Positions 53,477 through 61,897 of a stretch of DNA of 64,000 bases are shown here, piece after piece. The notes under the pieces were generated by a model. That model saw only the letters and a program-made list of their open reading frames with translations, did not search any database and had not been told where the DNA came from. Within the stretch, counting starts at the first letter, position 1. Each line of letters begins with the position of its first letter. A program made the translations under genes and the position numbers. Origin of the DNA: Mycolicibacterium sp. TY81 (GTDB taxonomy: Bacteria > Actinomycetota > Actinomycetes > Mycobacteriales > Mycobacteriaceae); contig NZ_AP023362.1 of NCBI RefSeq assembly GCF_018326285.1, positions 3,782,001 to 3,846,000 on the forward strand, given 5' to 3'.

Positions 53477-53757
53477 TAGCGGCGCTTGCTCTTCCGGTCG
53501 TCCTTGATGTGACCCTTGAAGGTCCGCGTCGGGGCGAACTCGCCGAGCTTGTGCCCAACCATCGCTTCGCTGACGAACACCGGCACGTGCTTGCGACCGT
53601 CGTGGACGGCGAAGGTGTGACCGATGAAGTCGGGGATGATGGTCGACCGACGGGACCAGGTCTTGATGACCTGCTTGGTGTTCTTCTCGTTCTGCGCGTC
53701 GACCTTCTTCAACAGATGGTCGTCGACGAACGGACCCTTCTTGAGGCTACGAGGCAT
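53476..53757 (-). CDS. rpsS: 30S ribosomal protein S19
   Basis: This 93-aa protein reads [28 protein letters not shown] and ITWSRRS-type [29 protein letters not shown], standard S19. It begins 18 bp after rplB. Length equals the family norm. Confidence 0.98.
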
Positions 53758-53775
53758 CGTCTATTCCTTTCCGGC

Positions 53776-54612
53776 CTAGCGCTTCTTGCCGGTGCGCCGG
53801 CGGCGGACGATGAGCTTGTCGCTCGGCTTGTTCGGCTTGCGGGTGCGGCCCTCGGGCTTGCCCCACGGGCTCACCGGGTGACGACCACCGGAGGTCTTAC
53901 CCTCACCACCACCGTGCGGGTGGTCAACCGGGTTCATCACGACACCACGGACGGTCGGGCGCTTGCCCTTCCACCGCATACGGCCGGCCTTACCCCAGTT
54001 GATGTTCGCCTGCTCGGCGTTGCCGACCTCGCCGACGGTGGCGCGGCAGCGCACGTCGACGCGACGGATTTCGCCCGACGGCATACGCAGCGTGGCGTAG
54101 GCGCCTTCCTTACCGAGCAGCTGGATGCTGACACCGGCCGAGCGGGCCAGCTTGGCGCCACCACCCGGACGCAGCTCCACAGCGTGGATGACGGTACCGG
54201 CCGGGATGTTGCGCATCGGCAGGTTGTTACCCGGCTTGATGTCGGCGTTGGGGCCGGACTCGACAACGTCGCCCTGCTTGAGGTCCTTGGGGGCGATGAT
54301 GTAGCGCTTCTCGCCGTCCACGAAGTGGAGCAGCGCGATGTTCGCGGTGCGGTTCGGGTCGTACTCGATGTGCGCGACCTTGGCGTTGACACCGTCCTTG
54401 TCGTGGCGACGGAAGTCGATGACGCGGTAGGCACGCTTGTGACCGCCACCCTTGTGACGAGTCGTGATGCGGCCGTGCGCGTTACGACCACCAGTGCCGT
54501 GCAGCGGACGGATCAGCGACTTCTCCGGAGTCGAACGAGTGATCTCGGCGAAGTCGGAGACGCTCGAACCGCGACGACCCGGGGTCGTCGGCTTGTACTT
54601 GCGAATTCCCAT
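53776..54612 (-). CDS. rplB: 50S ribosomal protein L2
   Basis: This 278-aa protein has [39 protein letters not shown] and the peptidyl-transferase-associated loop [30 protein letters not shown]. It starts 29 bp after rplW in the S10 operon. All catalytic-centre residues, including the conserved His in HPHGGG, are present. Confidence 0.99.
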   Translation of the reverse strand: MGIRKYKPTTPGRRGSSVSDFAEITRSTPEKSLIRPLHGTGGRNAHGRITTRHKGGGHKRAYRVIDFRRHDKDGVNAKVAHIEYDPNRTANIALLHFVDGEKRYIIAPKDLKQGDVVESGPNADIKPGNNLPMRNIPAGTVIHAVELRPGGGAKLARSAGVSIQLLGKEGAYATLRMPSGEIRRVDVRCRATVGEVGNAEQANINWGKAGRMRWKGKRPTVRGVVMNPVDHPHGGGEGKTSGGRHPVSPWGKPEGRTRKPNKPSDKLIVRRRRTGKKR

Positions 54613-54641
54613 TATCAGTTAATCCCTTAACTCCCGGCCGA

Positions 54642-54944
54642 TCAGGCCGGAGCTCCGAACAGTTCGATCGGCTTGCTGCCGGCGGACAGGGTCACGATCG
54701 CGCGCTTGGTGCTCTTGCGCTGGCCGTAACCGGTGCGGGTGCGCTTGCGCTTGCCCTTCCGGTTCGCGGTGTTCACCGAGTCGACCTTCACGTCGAAGAT
54801 CTTCTCGATAGCGATCTTGATCTGCGTCTTGTTGGACTCCGGCGCCACGATGAACGTGTACGTGTTGTCCTCGATGAGCCCGTAGGACTTCTCCGAGATG
54901 ACCGGGGCCAGGATGATGTCGCGAGGATCAGTCACGGTAGCCAT
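54642..54944 (-). CDS. rplW: 50S ribosomal protein L23
   Basis: This 100-aa protein begins [44 protein letters not shown], which is diagnostic for L23, and has the basic loop [22 protein letters not shown]. It overlaps the rplD stop by one base. Confidence 0.98.
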   Translation of the reverse strand: MATVTDPRDIILAPVISEKSYGLIEDNTYTFIVAPESNKTQIKIAIEKIFDVKVDSVNTANRKGKRKRTRTGYGQRKSTKRAIVTLSAGSKPIELFGAPA

Positions 54945-55597
54945 CAGGCCGACACCTCCTCTTTCGTGTTGGCGGTGATGTAGGCGTTGAGCGCCTCCAC
55001 CGAGAACACCAGGTCATCGGCGTTCAGGACGTCGTAGGTGTTCAGCTGATCCGGCGAGATCACGTGCACACCGGGCAGGTTGCGGACGCTCTTGGCGCCG
55101 ACCACATCGCTGCGGCCGATCACGACGAGCACCTTCTTGTTGTCGGTCAGCGACGACAGGAACGACTTGGCGCTCTTGGTCGACGGGTTCTGACCGGCCA
55201 CCAGCTCGGTGATCGCGTGGATGCGCTCGTTGCGGGCCCGGTCCGACAGCGCGCTGCGCAGGGCAGCAGCGATCATCTTCTTCGGGGTCCGCTGGCTGTA
55301 GTCACGCGGCTGCGGGCCGTGGACGGTGCCACCACCGGTGAACTGCGGGGCGCGGGTCGAACCCTGACGGGCGCGGCCGGTGCCCTTCTGGCGGTACGGC
55401 TTCTTGCCACCACCGGAGACCTGGCCACGCGTCTTGGTGGCGTGGGTGCCCTGGCGAGCGGCGGCCAGCTGGGCCGTCACAACCTGGTGCATCAGCGCGA
55501 TGTTGGGCTCGACGTCGAACAGCGCGGCGGGCAGCTCGACAGAGCCGTCCTTCTTGCCGTCCGGGGTCTTGACGTCAATAACCTTTACAGAAGTCAT
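54944..55597 (-). CDS. rplD: 50S ribosomal protein L4
   Basis: This 217-aa protein has the L4 loop [44 protein letters not shown]. Its start overlaps the rplC stop by one base. The N-terminal [21 protein letters not shown] matches mycobacterial L4. Confidence 0.98.
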   Translation of the reverse strand: MTSVKVIDVKTPDGKKDGSVELPAALFDVEPNIALMHQVVTAQLAAARQGTHATKTRGQVSGGGKKPYRQKGTGRARQGSTRAPQFTGGGTVHGPQPRDYSQRTPKKMIAAALRSALSDRARNERIHAITELVAGQNPSTKSAKSFLSSLTDNKKVLVVIGRSDVVGAKSVRNLPGVHVISPDQLNTYDVLNADDLVFSVEALNAYITANTKEEVSA

Positions 55598-56250
55598 TAC
55601 TTCTCGCCTCGCTTAATTGCGGTGCGGACAACCACCAGTCCACCGTTGCGGCCCGGGATGGCGCCCTTGATGAGCAGCACACCGTTCTCGGCGTCGACCT
55701 TGTGAACCTTCAGGTTCTGGGTGGTGACGCGGTCGCTACCCATACGGCCGGACATGCGGGTGCCCTTGAAGACACGGCCCGGGGTGGCGCAGCCACCGAT
55801 CGAGCCGGGACGACGGTGCACTGCCTGGGCGCCGTGCGCGGCGCCCTGGCCACGGAAGCCGTGGCGCTTCATGGTGCCGGCGAAGCCCTTGCCCTTGCTG
55901 GTGCCGGTCACGTCGACGTACGCGCCGTCGGCGAAGATGTCGGCGGTCAGCTCCTGGCCGACCTCGTACTCAGCAGCGGCGGCCTCGTCGTCGAGACGAA
56001 GCTCGGCCAGGTGCCGGCGCGGGTTGACGCCTGCAGCGGCGAACTGACCGGTGACCGGCTTGTTCACCTTGCGAGGGCTGATCTCGCCGTAGGCGAGCTG
56101 CACGGCGCTGTAGCCGTCGCGCTCGGTGGTACGGATGCGGGTCACCACGTTGGGGCCGGCCTTCACGACCGTGACCGGGACGACTTTGTTGTTCTCGTCG
56201 AACACCTGCGTCATGCCCAGCTTGGTGCCCAAAATGCCTTTGCGTGCCAT
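55597..56250 (-). CDS. rplC: 50S ribosomal protein L3
   Basis: This 217-aa protein starts [33 protein letters not shown] and has [31 protein letters not shown], the L3 central extension. It lies 13 bp after rpsJ. Confidence 0.99.
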   Translation of the reverse strand: MARKGILGTKLGMTQVFDENNKVVPVTVVKAGPNVVTRIRTTERDGYSAVQLAYGEISPRKVNKPVTGQFAAAGVNPRRHLAELRLDDEAAAAEYEVGQELTADIFADGAYVDVTGTSKGKGFAGTMKRHGFRGQGAAHGAQAVHRRPGSIGGCATPGRVFKGTRMSGRMGSDRVTTQNLKVHKVDAENGVLLIKGAIPGRNGGLVVVRTAIKRGEK

Positions 56251-56263
56251 TTTTCTGGGTCTC

Positions 56264-56569
56264 CTACTGGATGTTGACGTCGACGCTCGCCGGCAGATCG
56301 ATGCGCATCAAAGCGTCAACGGTCTTCGGCGTGGGGTCGAGGATGTCGATAAGGCGCTTGTGGGTACGCATTTCGAAATGCTCCCGCGAGTCCTTGTACT
56401 TATGGGGAGACCGAATGACGCAGTACACGTTCTTCTCGGTCGGCAGCGGCACCGGGCCGACCACGCTTGCCCCCGTACGGGTGACCGTCTCAACGATCTT
56501 GCGCGCCGAGGCGTCAATCGCCTCGTGGTCGTAGGCCTTGAGCCTGATGCGGATCTTCTGTCCCGCCAC
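56264..56569 (-). CDS. rpsJ: 30S ribosomal protein S10
   Basis: This 101-aa protein begins (GTG) [28 protein letters not shown] and ends [13 protein letters not shown], the usual S10. It heads the S10 operon. The GTG at 56569 is set by homology and lies 6 nt after GGTAGGAG-like sequence. Its promoter is about 260 bp upstream, leaving a long leader. Confidence 0.98.
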
Positions 56570-56826
56570 GCTTCTCCTACCTAACTTCTCACGGGCCCGT
56601 GCTCGGGCCTGGTCTTCGATGCGCACGCCCCGGGACACCCGATGACGCGCGCTGGCTATGCCGCCGCTCTTTACGTTTCTGTGGTTCACCGACCCCCGCG
56701 CTCGGGCGTGTCGCCTTTGCGCACAGTCGTCCGCGTTGGAAATTCCATCGTGGGCGATGCTGGGACCGGATGCGCCCGAGATGGGCGCCGGTCGTATGCC
56801 CGCAGCGGGCGAACCCGGCGCAAGGC
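56570..56826 (-). other. Long 5' leader of the S10 operon
   Basis: About 257 nt separate the predicted transcription start near 56827 from the rpsJ start codon. The segment has no convincing reading frame in either strand. Its length would allow autogenous control such as L4-mediated attenuation known in E. coli; I could not define a specific hairpin there. Confidence 0.45.
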
Positions 56827-56833
56827 AACCCGA

Positions 56834-56864
56834 ACAGTATGCCCCAGATCCGGGCTCGCTCCAA
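56834..56864 (-). promoter_or_regulatory. Promoter of the S10 operon (rpsJ)
   Basis: On the minus strand TTGGAG (56859-56864), 19 bp, TACTGT (56834-56839), then GGGTTGCC (56824-56831). GATTTGGAGCG and GGGTTGCC are shared with the rplN promoter and are separated by the same 27 bp between TTGGAG and GGGTTGCC, although the -10 box shifts by 2 bp. Confidence 0.65.
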
Positions 56865-56913
56865 ATCCGCTGCGGAGCAGTTCGACGCGCCCGGGTTCTA
56901 CCGCCGGTCCTGC

Positions 56914-56975
56914 GGTGATTCTACGGCGCGGGCCTGGTTGTTCGAGTGGACGCCGCTCTGGTTTCTCGGTCAATG
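56914..56975. repeat. 62-bp element, degenerate copy A
   Basis: It aligns with the 62-bp element at 8962 through GCGGG-N-GGTTGTTCGAGTGG in the core, while both ends have decayed (GGTGATTCTA and CGGTCAATG). The start of the next copy is 73 bp away. Confidence 0.5.
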
Positions 56976-56986
56976 GAGGCTGTTCA

Positions 56987-57048
56987 GTCGATCCGGTATG
57001 CATGGCGCAGAAGTACGAGTGGAGAGCGCCCCAGCCACAGGGTCAACG
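56987..57048. repeat. 62-bp element, copy B
   Basis: This copy has an intact right end (CAGGGTCAACG) and the core GAGTGG at the same offset (position 31) as in the other copies. The left end is changed to GTCGATCCGG. Confidence 0.65.
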
Positions 57049-57068
57049 CGTATGCAGCGACGCCAGTC

Positions 57069-57130
57069 GTTGACCCTGTACTGGTGGCACAAAAGTGCGA
57101 GTGAGGAGCGCCCTGGGTACAGCCTCAACG
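57069..57130. repeat. 62-bp element, copy C
   Basis: GTTGACCCTGTAC at the left and GTACAGCCTCAACG at the right are nearly complementary, and GAGTG occurs at offset 31. It starts exactly 82 bp after copy B, the same period as the pair at 8962/9044. Confidence 0.72.
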
Positions 57131-57150
57131 CACGCCTGGCCGGTCCTCCC

Positions 57151-57212
57151 GTTGACTTTGAGCTGGTGCTGCAAAAGGGCGAGTGGACCGGGCCGCCGAA
57201 GCAGAATTGGCG
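57151..57212. repeat. 62-bp element, degenerate copy D
   Basis: It starts 82 bp after copy C with GTTGACTTTG and keeps GAGTGG at offset 31. The right half no longer resembles the element. It runs into the promoter region of the DUF4442 gene. Confidence 0.55.
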
Positions 57213-57223
57213 ACGGCGCCTAA

Positions 57224-57239
57224 CTTACTTTCAAGTAAG
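57224..57239. promoter_or_regulatory. Palindromic operator upstream of the DUF4442 gene
   Basis: CTTACTT and AAGTAAG are inverted half-sites with two bases between. They overlap TAAGAT (57236-57241), a likely -10 box 6 nt before the ATG at 57248. This predicts a leaderless, repressed transcript. Confidence 0.55.
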
Positions 57240-57247
57240 ATCGAGAC

Positions 57248-57721
57248 ATGTCGACACTGAGCCCCACGTACCGCGCCTGGAAGCAGCTCTCCGGACGGCC
57301 CGGCGGCAGCCTGCTGTTCTCCGCGGCCGCGATGGTGCGGGTGCCGTACTTCGCGTCGGTCCTGCCCCGGGTGCTGACGATGGAGCCGGGCTACGCCGAG
57401 GTGGCGGTGCCGAAGTGGTTCTTCGTCTACAACCATCTGCACACCGTGCATGCCATCGCGTCGTGCAACGCCGCCGAGGCCGCCATGGGCATGGCGATGG
57501 AAGCGACCGTGCCGACGAGCCACCGCTGGATCCCGAAGGCCATGAACGTGCGGTACCTGGCCAAGGCCACCACTTCACTGCGGGCCCACGCGCGGGTCGA
57601 CGTCCCCGACTTCGAGACGCTGACGAGAGGCACCGATGTCGTCGTATCGGTCTCGGTGGTCGACGCCCGGGGCGAAGAGGTCGTGCACGCCGACATCACG
57701 ACGTGGGTGACGCCCGCCTAA
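57248..57721 (+). CDS. DUF4442 hotdog-fold protein (thioesterase-like)
   Basis: This 157-aa protein is of the DUF4442 type, related to hotdog thioesterases: PRVLTMEPGYAEVAVPKWFFVYNHLHTVHAIASCNAAEAAMGMAM and the strand pattern MNVRYLAKATTSLRAHARV. It may hydrolyse an acyl-CoA; no substrate is known. The start codon lies just after a -10 box and a palindrome, so it is probably leaderless and regulated. Its last four bases overlap the convergent SnoaL-like gene. Confidence 0.8.
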   Translation: MSTLSPTYRAWKQLSGRPGGSLLFSAAAMVRVPYFASVLPRVLTMEPGYAEVAVPKWFFVYNHLHTVHAIASCNAAEAAMGMAMEATVPTSHRWIPKAMNVRYLAKATTSLRAHARVDVPDFETLTRGTDVVVSVSVVDARGEEVVHADITTWVTPA

Positions 57722-58071
57722 TCGAGATAGGTGCCGTGACCCTCGCGCACCAGGTCACCGTCGAAGATCAGCACCTCGTTGACCAACTGACCGCGGTGGT
57801 TGCGGTAATTGATGACGAGCGCCTGCGTCCCGATATAACTGGCCACGATCTCGAAGTGCAGCTCCGGCACCGCAGCCAGCGCGGTGGTCCAGTACCGCCG
57901 CAGCGCGTCCTTGCCCCGCACCACTCCCCCGGATTCGGGCACCACGCGCGCCGCGACGGGTGAGGTGAAGACGACGTCGTCGTGAAAATGCGCCAGGACG
58001 GCCTCGACGTCGTGGGCGTTCCAGGCCGCACACCACTCACGGGCGAATCGGTCCGCATCGGGAAGCGTCAT
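57718..58071 (-). CDS. SnoaL-like/NTF2-superfamily protein
   Basis: This 117-aa protein shows the NTF2-like cone fold pattern: FAREWCAAWNAHDVEAVLAHFHDDVVFTSP, GKDALRRYWTTALAAVP and YRNHRGQLVNEVLIFDGDLV. Members include polyketide cyclases, isomerases and proteins without enzymatic activity, so no reaction is assigned. It converges with the DUF4442 gene with a 4-nt overlap. Confidence 0.82.
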   Translation of the reverse strand: MTLPDADRFAREWCAAWNAHDVEAVLAHFHDDVVFTSPVAARVVPESGGVVRGKDALRRYWTTALAAVPELHFEIVASYIGTQALVINYRNHRGQLVNEVLIFDGDLVREGHGTYLD

Positions 58072-58193
58072 GCCGCCCTATCGAAGTGGACGCACACCTC
58101 GGCGGGCAAGGCATTTTCCGTGCGTCGAGCGTGCGACCCGCCGAGACGCCACGCCGCTGACGGCACCAGAATCCCCCACGTTCGACGTAGTAG

Positions 58194-59831
58194 TCAGTGC
58201 TGCAGAGTCGCCCAGAACGCGCACTGGTGTACCTGGTCGTAGTCCGTGACCAATCGACTGCCATCGGGGCGCAGCGACATGCGGCTGTCATGCTCTTCGC
58301 CGGCCAGCTGCGGCCATTCCGGCGCGCCGTCGGCACTCGGCCGGCCATCACGGACGAACGAGCTCCAGTAGTCGATCATCTGATCCGACAGGGCGACCTG
58401 CGGCGGCGTCGGCGGCGGCGCGCCACCCATGTTGAAGATGTAGCGCAGGTCCAGAGAGTGGCTGGCACCGACAGGGAAAGGCAAGTGGCGCAACGGATCC
58501 GGCGTCGGTGGCGCCGGGTCGGCGAACTCGTAGCCATAGACCGGCGCATCGCCCACCAGCGCGTCGCCGATGCGGTCGGCCACGCACGCGAACGCGGCGT
58601 CGGTGACTGCCGTCGAATAAGCGACCGCGGCGCTGCCCCCGTAGCGGTCCAGCGGGTAGTGCGTCGCCACCGCGCCGGCGTCGGCGCCGAACGTCGACTC
58701 CAGGAGGCGCGGGTAGGCGTCGGCATGGAACCGCTTGCCCGCGCGGAGATACTGCAGCGCGACGAAGAGGGTGAATTCGTCGCGGGTGGTACCGATCATC
58801 ACCGGCACCCGGGCCGCAGCGCCGTCGCTGATGGCCCGCATCGGGTCGACCGGCAGCAGCGTTGTCCCGGAGACGGGCCCGCTGAGCATGTTCTCGCCGA
58901 TTCCGTAGTACCACACCGGTTTTCGCAGTTTGTCGACCGGCAGACGGCGCAGACAATCGGCGGCGTCCGCCACATCCCCGCACCCCGCCGCCTGCGCATA
59001 GGTCAGGCTCGCCCGCGTGGCCTCCGGTAGTGCGCCCTGCGCCTGGCACGGCCCACTCGCGATGATGGCGCCGCGGAAGAGACCGGCCGAGTCGGGGGCG
59101 ACGAGATGGTCGCACACCGACATCCCGCCGGCGGATTCACCGGCGATGGTCACCTTGTCGGGATCGCCGCCGAACGCGGCGATGTTGTCGCGCACCCAGC
59201 GCAGCGCCGCCTGCTGATCGGCCAGCCCGTAGTTGCCGACGTCGGGACCGCTACCCAGTGCGGGGTGGGCCAGGAAACCCAGCGCACCGAGGCGGTAGTT
59301 GACGGTCACCACCACGACGTCGCCGCGTGTGGTCAGCCGAGTCGAGTTGTAGATGCTGCTGGAGCCGTTGATGAATCCGCCGCCGTGCAGCCACACCAGC
59401 ACGGGTCGACGTTCACCGGAGGCCCGCACCGGCGGCGTCCAGACATTGAGCGTCAGGCAATCCTCGCTGGTGTTACGGCCCATCTCGAGGTCGCCCTTGG
59501 GATCCTGGATGCAGCGCGCGCCCGGCTTGCTGCCGTCGAGCGCGCCGTCCCACGCGAGCGCGGGCGCCGGCGGCCGGAAGCGCAATGGTCCCAATGGTGG
59601 TGCGGCATAAGGAATTCCACCGAAGAACCGTAGGTCCGGATTGACCGTCCCGCGGACGGTCCCCGATGCGGTGTGCACCAGCGCCGGATCGGCGGTCACC
59701 GCGTCGGGCGCGACGACCGTCGCACCTTCACTGTGCGAGTCCAGGCCACAGCCGGCCACCAGCAGCACCGCGGCAGCCACTGCCGCAGCGCGCTGCAGCA
59801 GTCTGGGCGAATGGGCGGACGACACGACCAC
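58194..59831 (-). CDS. Type B carboxylesterase/lipase, lipoprotein
   Basis: This 545-aa alpha/beta hydrolase has a lipoprotein signal (AVAAAVLLVAGCG, Cys at about 28), so it is probably anchored outside the membrane. Family motifs are EDCLTLNVWTPP, the oxyanion loop LHGGGFINGSS, the nucleophile elbow GESAGGMSV and a late His in ASHSLDLRYIF. Four or more Cys in positions typical of the family (EDCL, CQAQ, CGDVADAADC) may form disulfides. The start is GTG at 59831. It is transcribed divergently from the P450 gene. Confidence 0.9.
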   Translation of the reverse strand: MVVSSAHSPRLLQRAAAVAAAVLLVAGCGLDSHSEGATVVAPDAVTADPALVHTASGTVRGTVNPDLRFFGGIPYAAPPLGPLRFRPPAPALAWDGALDGSKPGARCIQDPKGDLEMGRNTSEDCLTLNVWTPPVRASGERRPVLVWLHGGGFINGSSSIYNSTRLTTRGDVVVVTVNYRLGALGFLAHPALGSGPDVGNYGLADQQAALRWVRDNIAAFGGDPDKVTIAGESAGGMSVCDHLVAPDSAGLFRGAIIASGPCQAQGALPEATRASLTYAQAAGCGDVADAADCLRRLPVDKLRKPVWYYGIGENMLSGPVSGTTLLPVDPMRAISDGAAARVPVMIGTTRDEFTLFVALQYLRAGKRFHADAYPRLLESTFGADAGAVATHYPLDRYGGSAAVAYSTAVTDAAFACVADRIGDALVGDAPVYGYEFADPAPPTPDPLRHLPFPVGASHSLDLRYIFNMGGAPPPTPPQVALSDQMIDYWSSFVRDGRPSADGAPEWPQLAGEEHDSRMSLRPDGSRLVTDYDQVHQCAFWATLQH

Positions 59832-59916
59832 CCAGCGTACTGAACGCCCACCGAATGCAGCTCAGAAATATTTCGCGCGACCCCCTCCCCAACGGACATC
59901 GAACGACCTACACTCC

Positions 59917-59934
59917 ACTTGACAGCTGTCAAGT
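59917..59934. promoter_or_regulatory. 18-bp perfect palindrome upstream of the P450 gene
   Basis: ACTTGACAGCTGTCAAGT is its own reverse complement. It contains TTGACA and lies 23 bp before the P450 start codon and 86 bp from the divergent esterase start. It is a likely TetR-type operator; the adjacent TetR gene seems to have a different operator of its own. Confidence 0.6.
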
Positions 59935-59956
59935 TTGCGTCTGCGTGAGGAGTTCA

Positions 59957-61207
59957 ATGACTGCACCCACCACCGACGAGGCCGCGAAGGTCCTCGCCGA
60001 CCCCTCCGCCTACGCCGACGACGATCGGTTGCATACCGCCCTGACCCGCCTCCGCGCCACCAATCCCGTTGCCTGGGTAGACAATCCGCCGTACCGGCCG
60101 TTCTGGGCGATCACCAAGCACGCCGACATCATGGCCATCGAGCGCGACAACAACCTCTTCATCAGCGAGCCCCGCCCGCTGCTCATGAAGGCCGACGCCG
60201 AAGATCTGCTGAAGGCACAGGCCGAGGCGGGGATCGGGCTGCGCACGCTCATCCACATGGACGACCCGCACCACCGGAAGATCCGCGCCATCGGCGCCGA
60301 CTGGTTCCGCCCCAAGGCCATGCGCGACCTGAAGGTCCGGGTGGACGAGCTCGCGAAGCGGTACGTCGACCGGATGCGCGACATCGGCCCCGAGTGCGAC
60401 TTCGTCGAGGAGATCGCGATCCAGTTCCCGCTCTACGTGATCATGTCGCTGCTCGGCCTCCCCGAGGAGGACTACGACCGCATGCACACCCTCACGCAGG
60501 AGATGTTCGGCGGCGACGACGAGGAGTACTCACGCGGCCAGACACCGGAAGAGCTGTTCGCCGTGCTGCTCGACTTCTTCCAGTACTTTGCCGCGCTGAC
60601 CGCATCCCGGCGGGCCAACCCGACCGATGACCTGGCGTCGGCGATCGCGAACGGCCGCATCGACGGCGAACCGCTCAGCGACATGGACACCGCGTCCTAC
60701 TACGTGATCGTGGCCAGCGCCGGTCACGACACCACCAAGGACGCCATCTCGGGTGGGCTGCACGCGCTGATCCAGAATCCCGGCGAGCTGGCCCGCCTGA
60801 AGGCGAATCCCGAGCTGATGTCCACGGCCGTCGAGGAGATGATCCGGTGGAGCACGCCGGTGAAGGAATTCATGCGCACCGCGACCGCCGACACCGTCGT
60901 GCGCGGGGTGCCGATCGCCGCAGGCGAATCCGTCTATCTCGCTTACGTTTCCGGTAACCGCGACGAAGAGGTGTTCACCGATCCGTTCCGGTTCGACGTC
61001 GGGCGCGAGCCGAACAAGCACCTGGCGTTCGGCTACGGCGTGCACTTCTGTCTGGGTGCCGCACTGGCGCGCATGGAGATGAACAGCCTGTTCTCCGAAC
61101 TGCTGCCCCGGCTGGACTCGATCGAATTGGCCGGTACCCCGGAGCTTTCCGCGACGACGTTCGTCGGCGGCTTCAAGCACCTGCCGATCCGGTACTCGCT
61201 GCGCTGA
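59957..61207 (+). CDS. Cytochrome P450
   Basis: This 416-aa soluble bacterial P450 has the I-helix motif SAGHDTTKD, the ExxR motif EEMIRW, the segment FMRTATADTVVRGVPIAAGESV and the haem-binding loop FGYGVHFCLGAALARME with C365 as the thiolate ligand. The N-terminal half has LIHMDDPHHRKIRAIGADWF. The subfamily cannot be fixed by eye; CYP124/125/142-like steroid or fatty-acid enzymes are plausible. GAGGAG lies 7 nt before the ATG. No ferredoxin gene is adjacent. A palindromic operator lies upstream. Confidence 0.93.
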   Translation: MTAPTTDEAAKVLADPSAYADDDRLHTALTRLRATNPVAWVDNPPYRPFWAITKHADIMAIERDNNLFISEPRPLLMKADAEDLLKAQAEAGIGLRTLIHMDDPHHRKIRAIGADWFRPKAMRDLKVRVDELAKRYVDRMRDIGPECDFVEEIAIQFPLYVIMSLLGLPEEDYDRMHTLTQEMFGGDDEEYSRGQTPEELFAVLLDFFQYFAALTASRRANPTDDLASAIANGRIDGEPLSDMDTASYYVIVASAGHDTTKDAISGGLHALIQNPGELARLKANPELMSTAVEEMIRWSTPVKEFMRTATADTVVRGVPIAAGESVYLAYVSGNRDEEVFTDPFRFDVGREPNKHLAFGYGVHFCLGAALARMEMNSLFSELLPRLDSIELAGTPELSATTFVGGFKHLPIRYSLR

Positions 61208-61814
61208 TGCGATGAGTCGCGAGGAAGCCGTCGACGGCGGCGACGGCGATCTCGCGATAGTCGAAGTCGGGCAGGGTGCTGAGCTTGCCGAGCACGATCG
61301 GGCCGAGTAACAACGCCGCGGCGCGGACCCGGTCGACGTCGCCCAACTCGGCGACGGCCTCGGGACTGGACAGCACTGCCTCGAACGGGGCGGCGTACTG
61401 CTCGGCCACGCGTTCCCGCAAGTTACGGACCTCGATGCTCTCGGTCCCCGCCGTGCCCCACGGCAGGTGTTCGAGGTTGCCACCGAGCGTCAGCCACGAC
61501 ATGGCCGCCAGGCTGACCGGCGCCTCGGCGATCAGTTCCGCCTGCGCGTGCACGAGCGCGATCAACCGCTCGCGCAGGTTCCCGTCGGCGAGCGGCACGG
61601 GAGCCGGCGGGATGAGCGCGTGAAATGCCGCTGCCAGCAAGTCATTTCCGCTGGCATAGTGCCGATAGAGGGTCGCCCTGGCCACGTTGGACGCCCGGAC
61701 CACCGCATCGATGGTGACGGCGCTGGGACCGCCGGCGCGCAGGAGGGCGGTCGCCGCCTCGAGGAGCCGCGCCCGTGACCGGGCCGGCCGGGGGTCGCCG
61801 TATTCGCTGGACAA
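61173..61814 (-). CDS. TetR-family regulator of the MFS transporter
   Basis: This 213-aa protein has the TetR DNA-binding domain ARLLEAATALLRAGGPSAVTIDAVVRASNVARATLYRHYASG and a C-terminal ligand domain. It is divergent from the MFS gene, and a 25-bp operator (61836-61860) lies between the two. Its 3' end overlaps the P450 gene by 35 nt on the opposite strand. Autoregulation and repression of the transporter are the simplest reading. Confidence 0.9.
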   Translation of the reverse strand: MSSEYGDPRPARSRARLLEAATALLRAGGPSAVTIDAVVRASNVARATLYRHYASGNDLLAAAFHALIPPAPVPLADGNLRERLIALVHAQAELIAEAPVSLAAMSWLTLGGNLEHLPWGTAGTESIEVRNLRERVAEQYAAPFEAVLSSPEAVAELGDVDRVRAAALLLGPIVLGKLSTLPDFDYREIAVAAVDGFLATHRISAASTGSAGA

Positions 61815-61835
61815 CGCAGTTCACCTTCCGGACGA

Positions 61836-61860
61836 CAAACAAGACTGTTAGTCTTGTTTG
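61836..61860. promoter_or_regulatory. 25-bp TetR operator between regulator and MFS gene
   Basis: CAAACAAGACT and AGTCTTGTTTG are perfect 11-bp inverted repeats with GTT between. A partial third half-site, AGTCTTGAAAC, follows at 61870. Confidence 0.75.
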
Positions 61861-61897
61861 AAGATCATCAGTCTTGAAACTACCGGAAGGTGGCCGC

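Noticed and set aside
56914..57212. CRISPR array
   Set aside because: The repeated part is 62 bp with 20-bp spacers, the copies are divergent and no cas genes are near; this is a tandem dispersed repeat.
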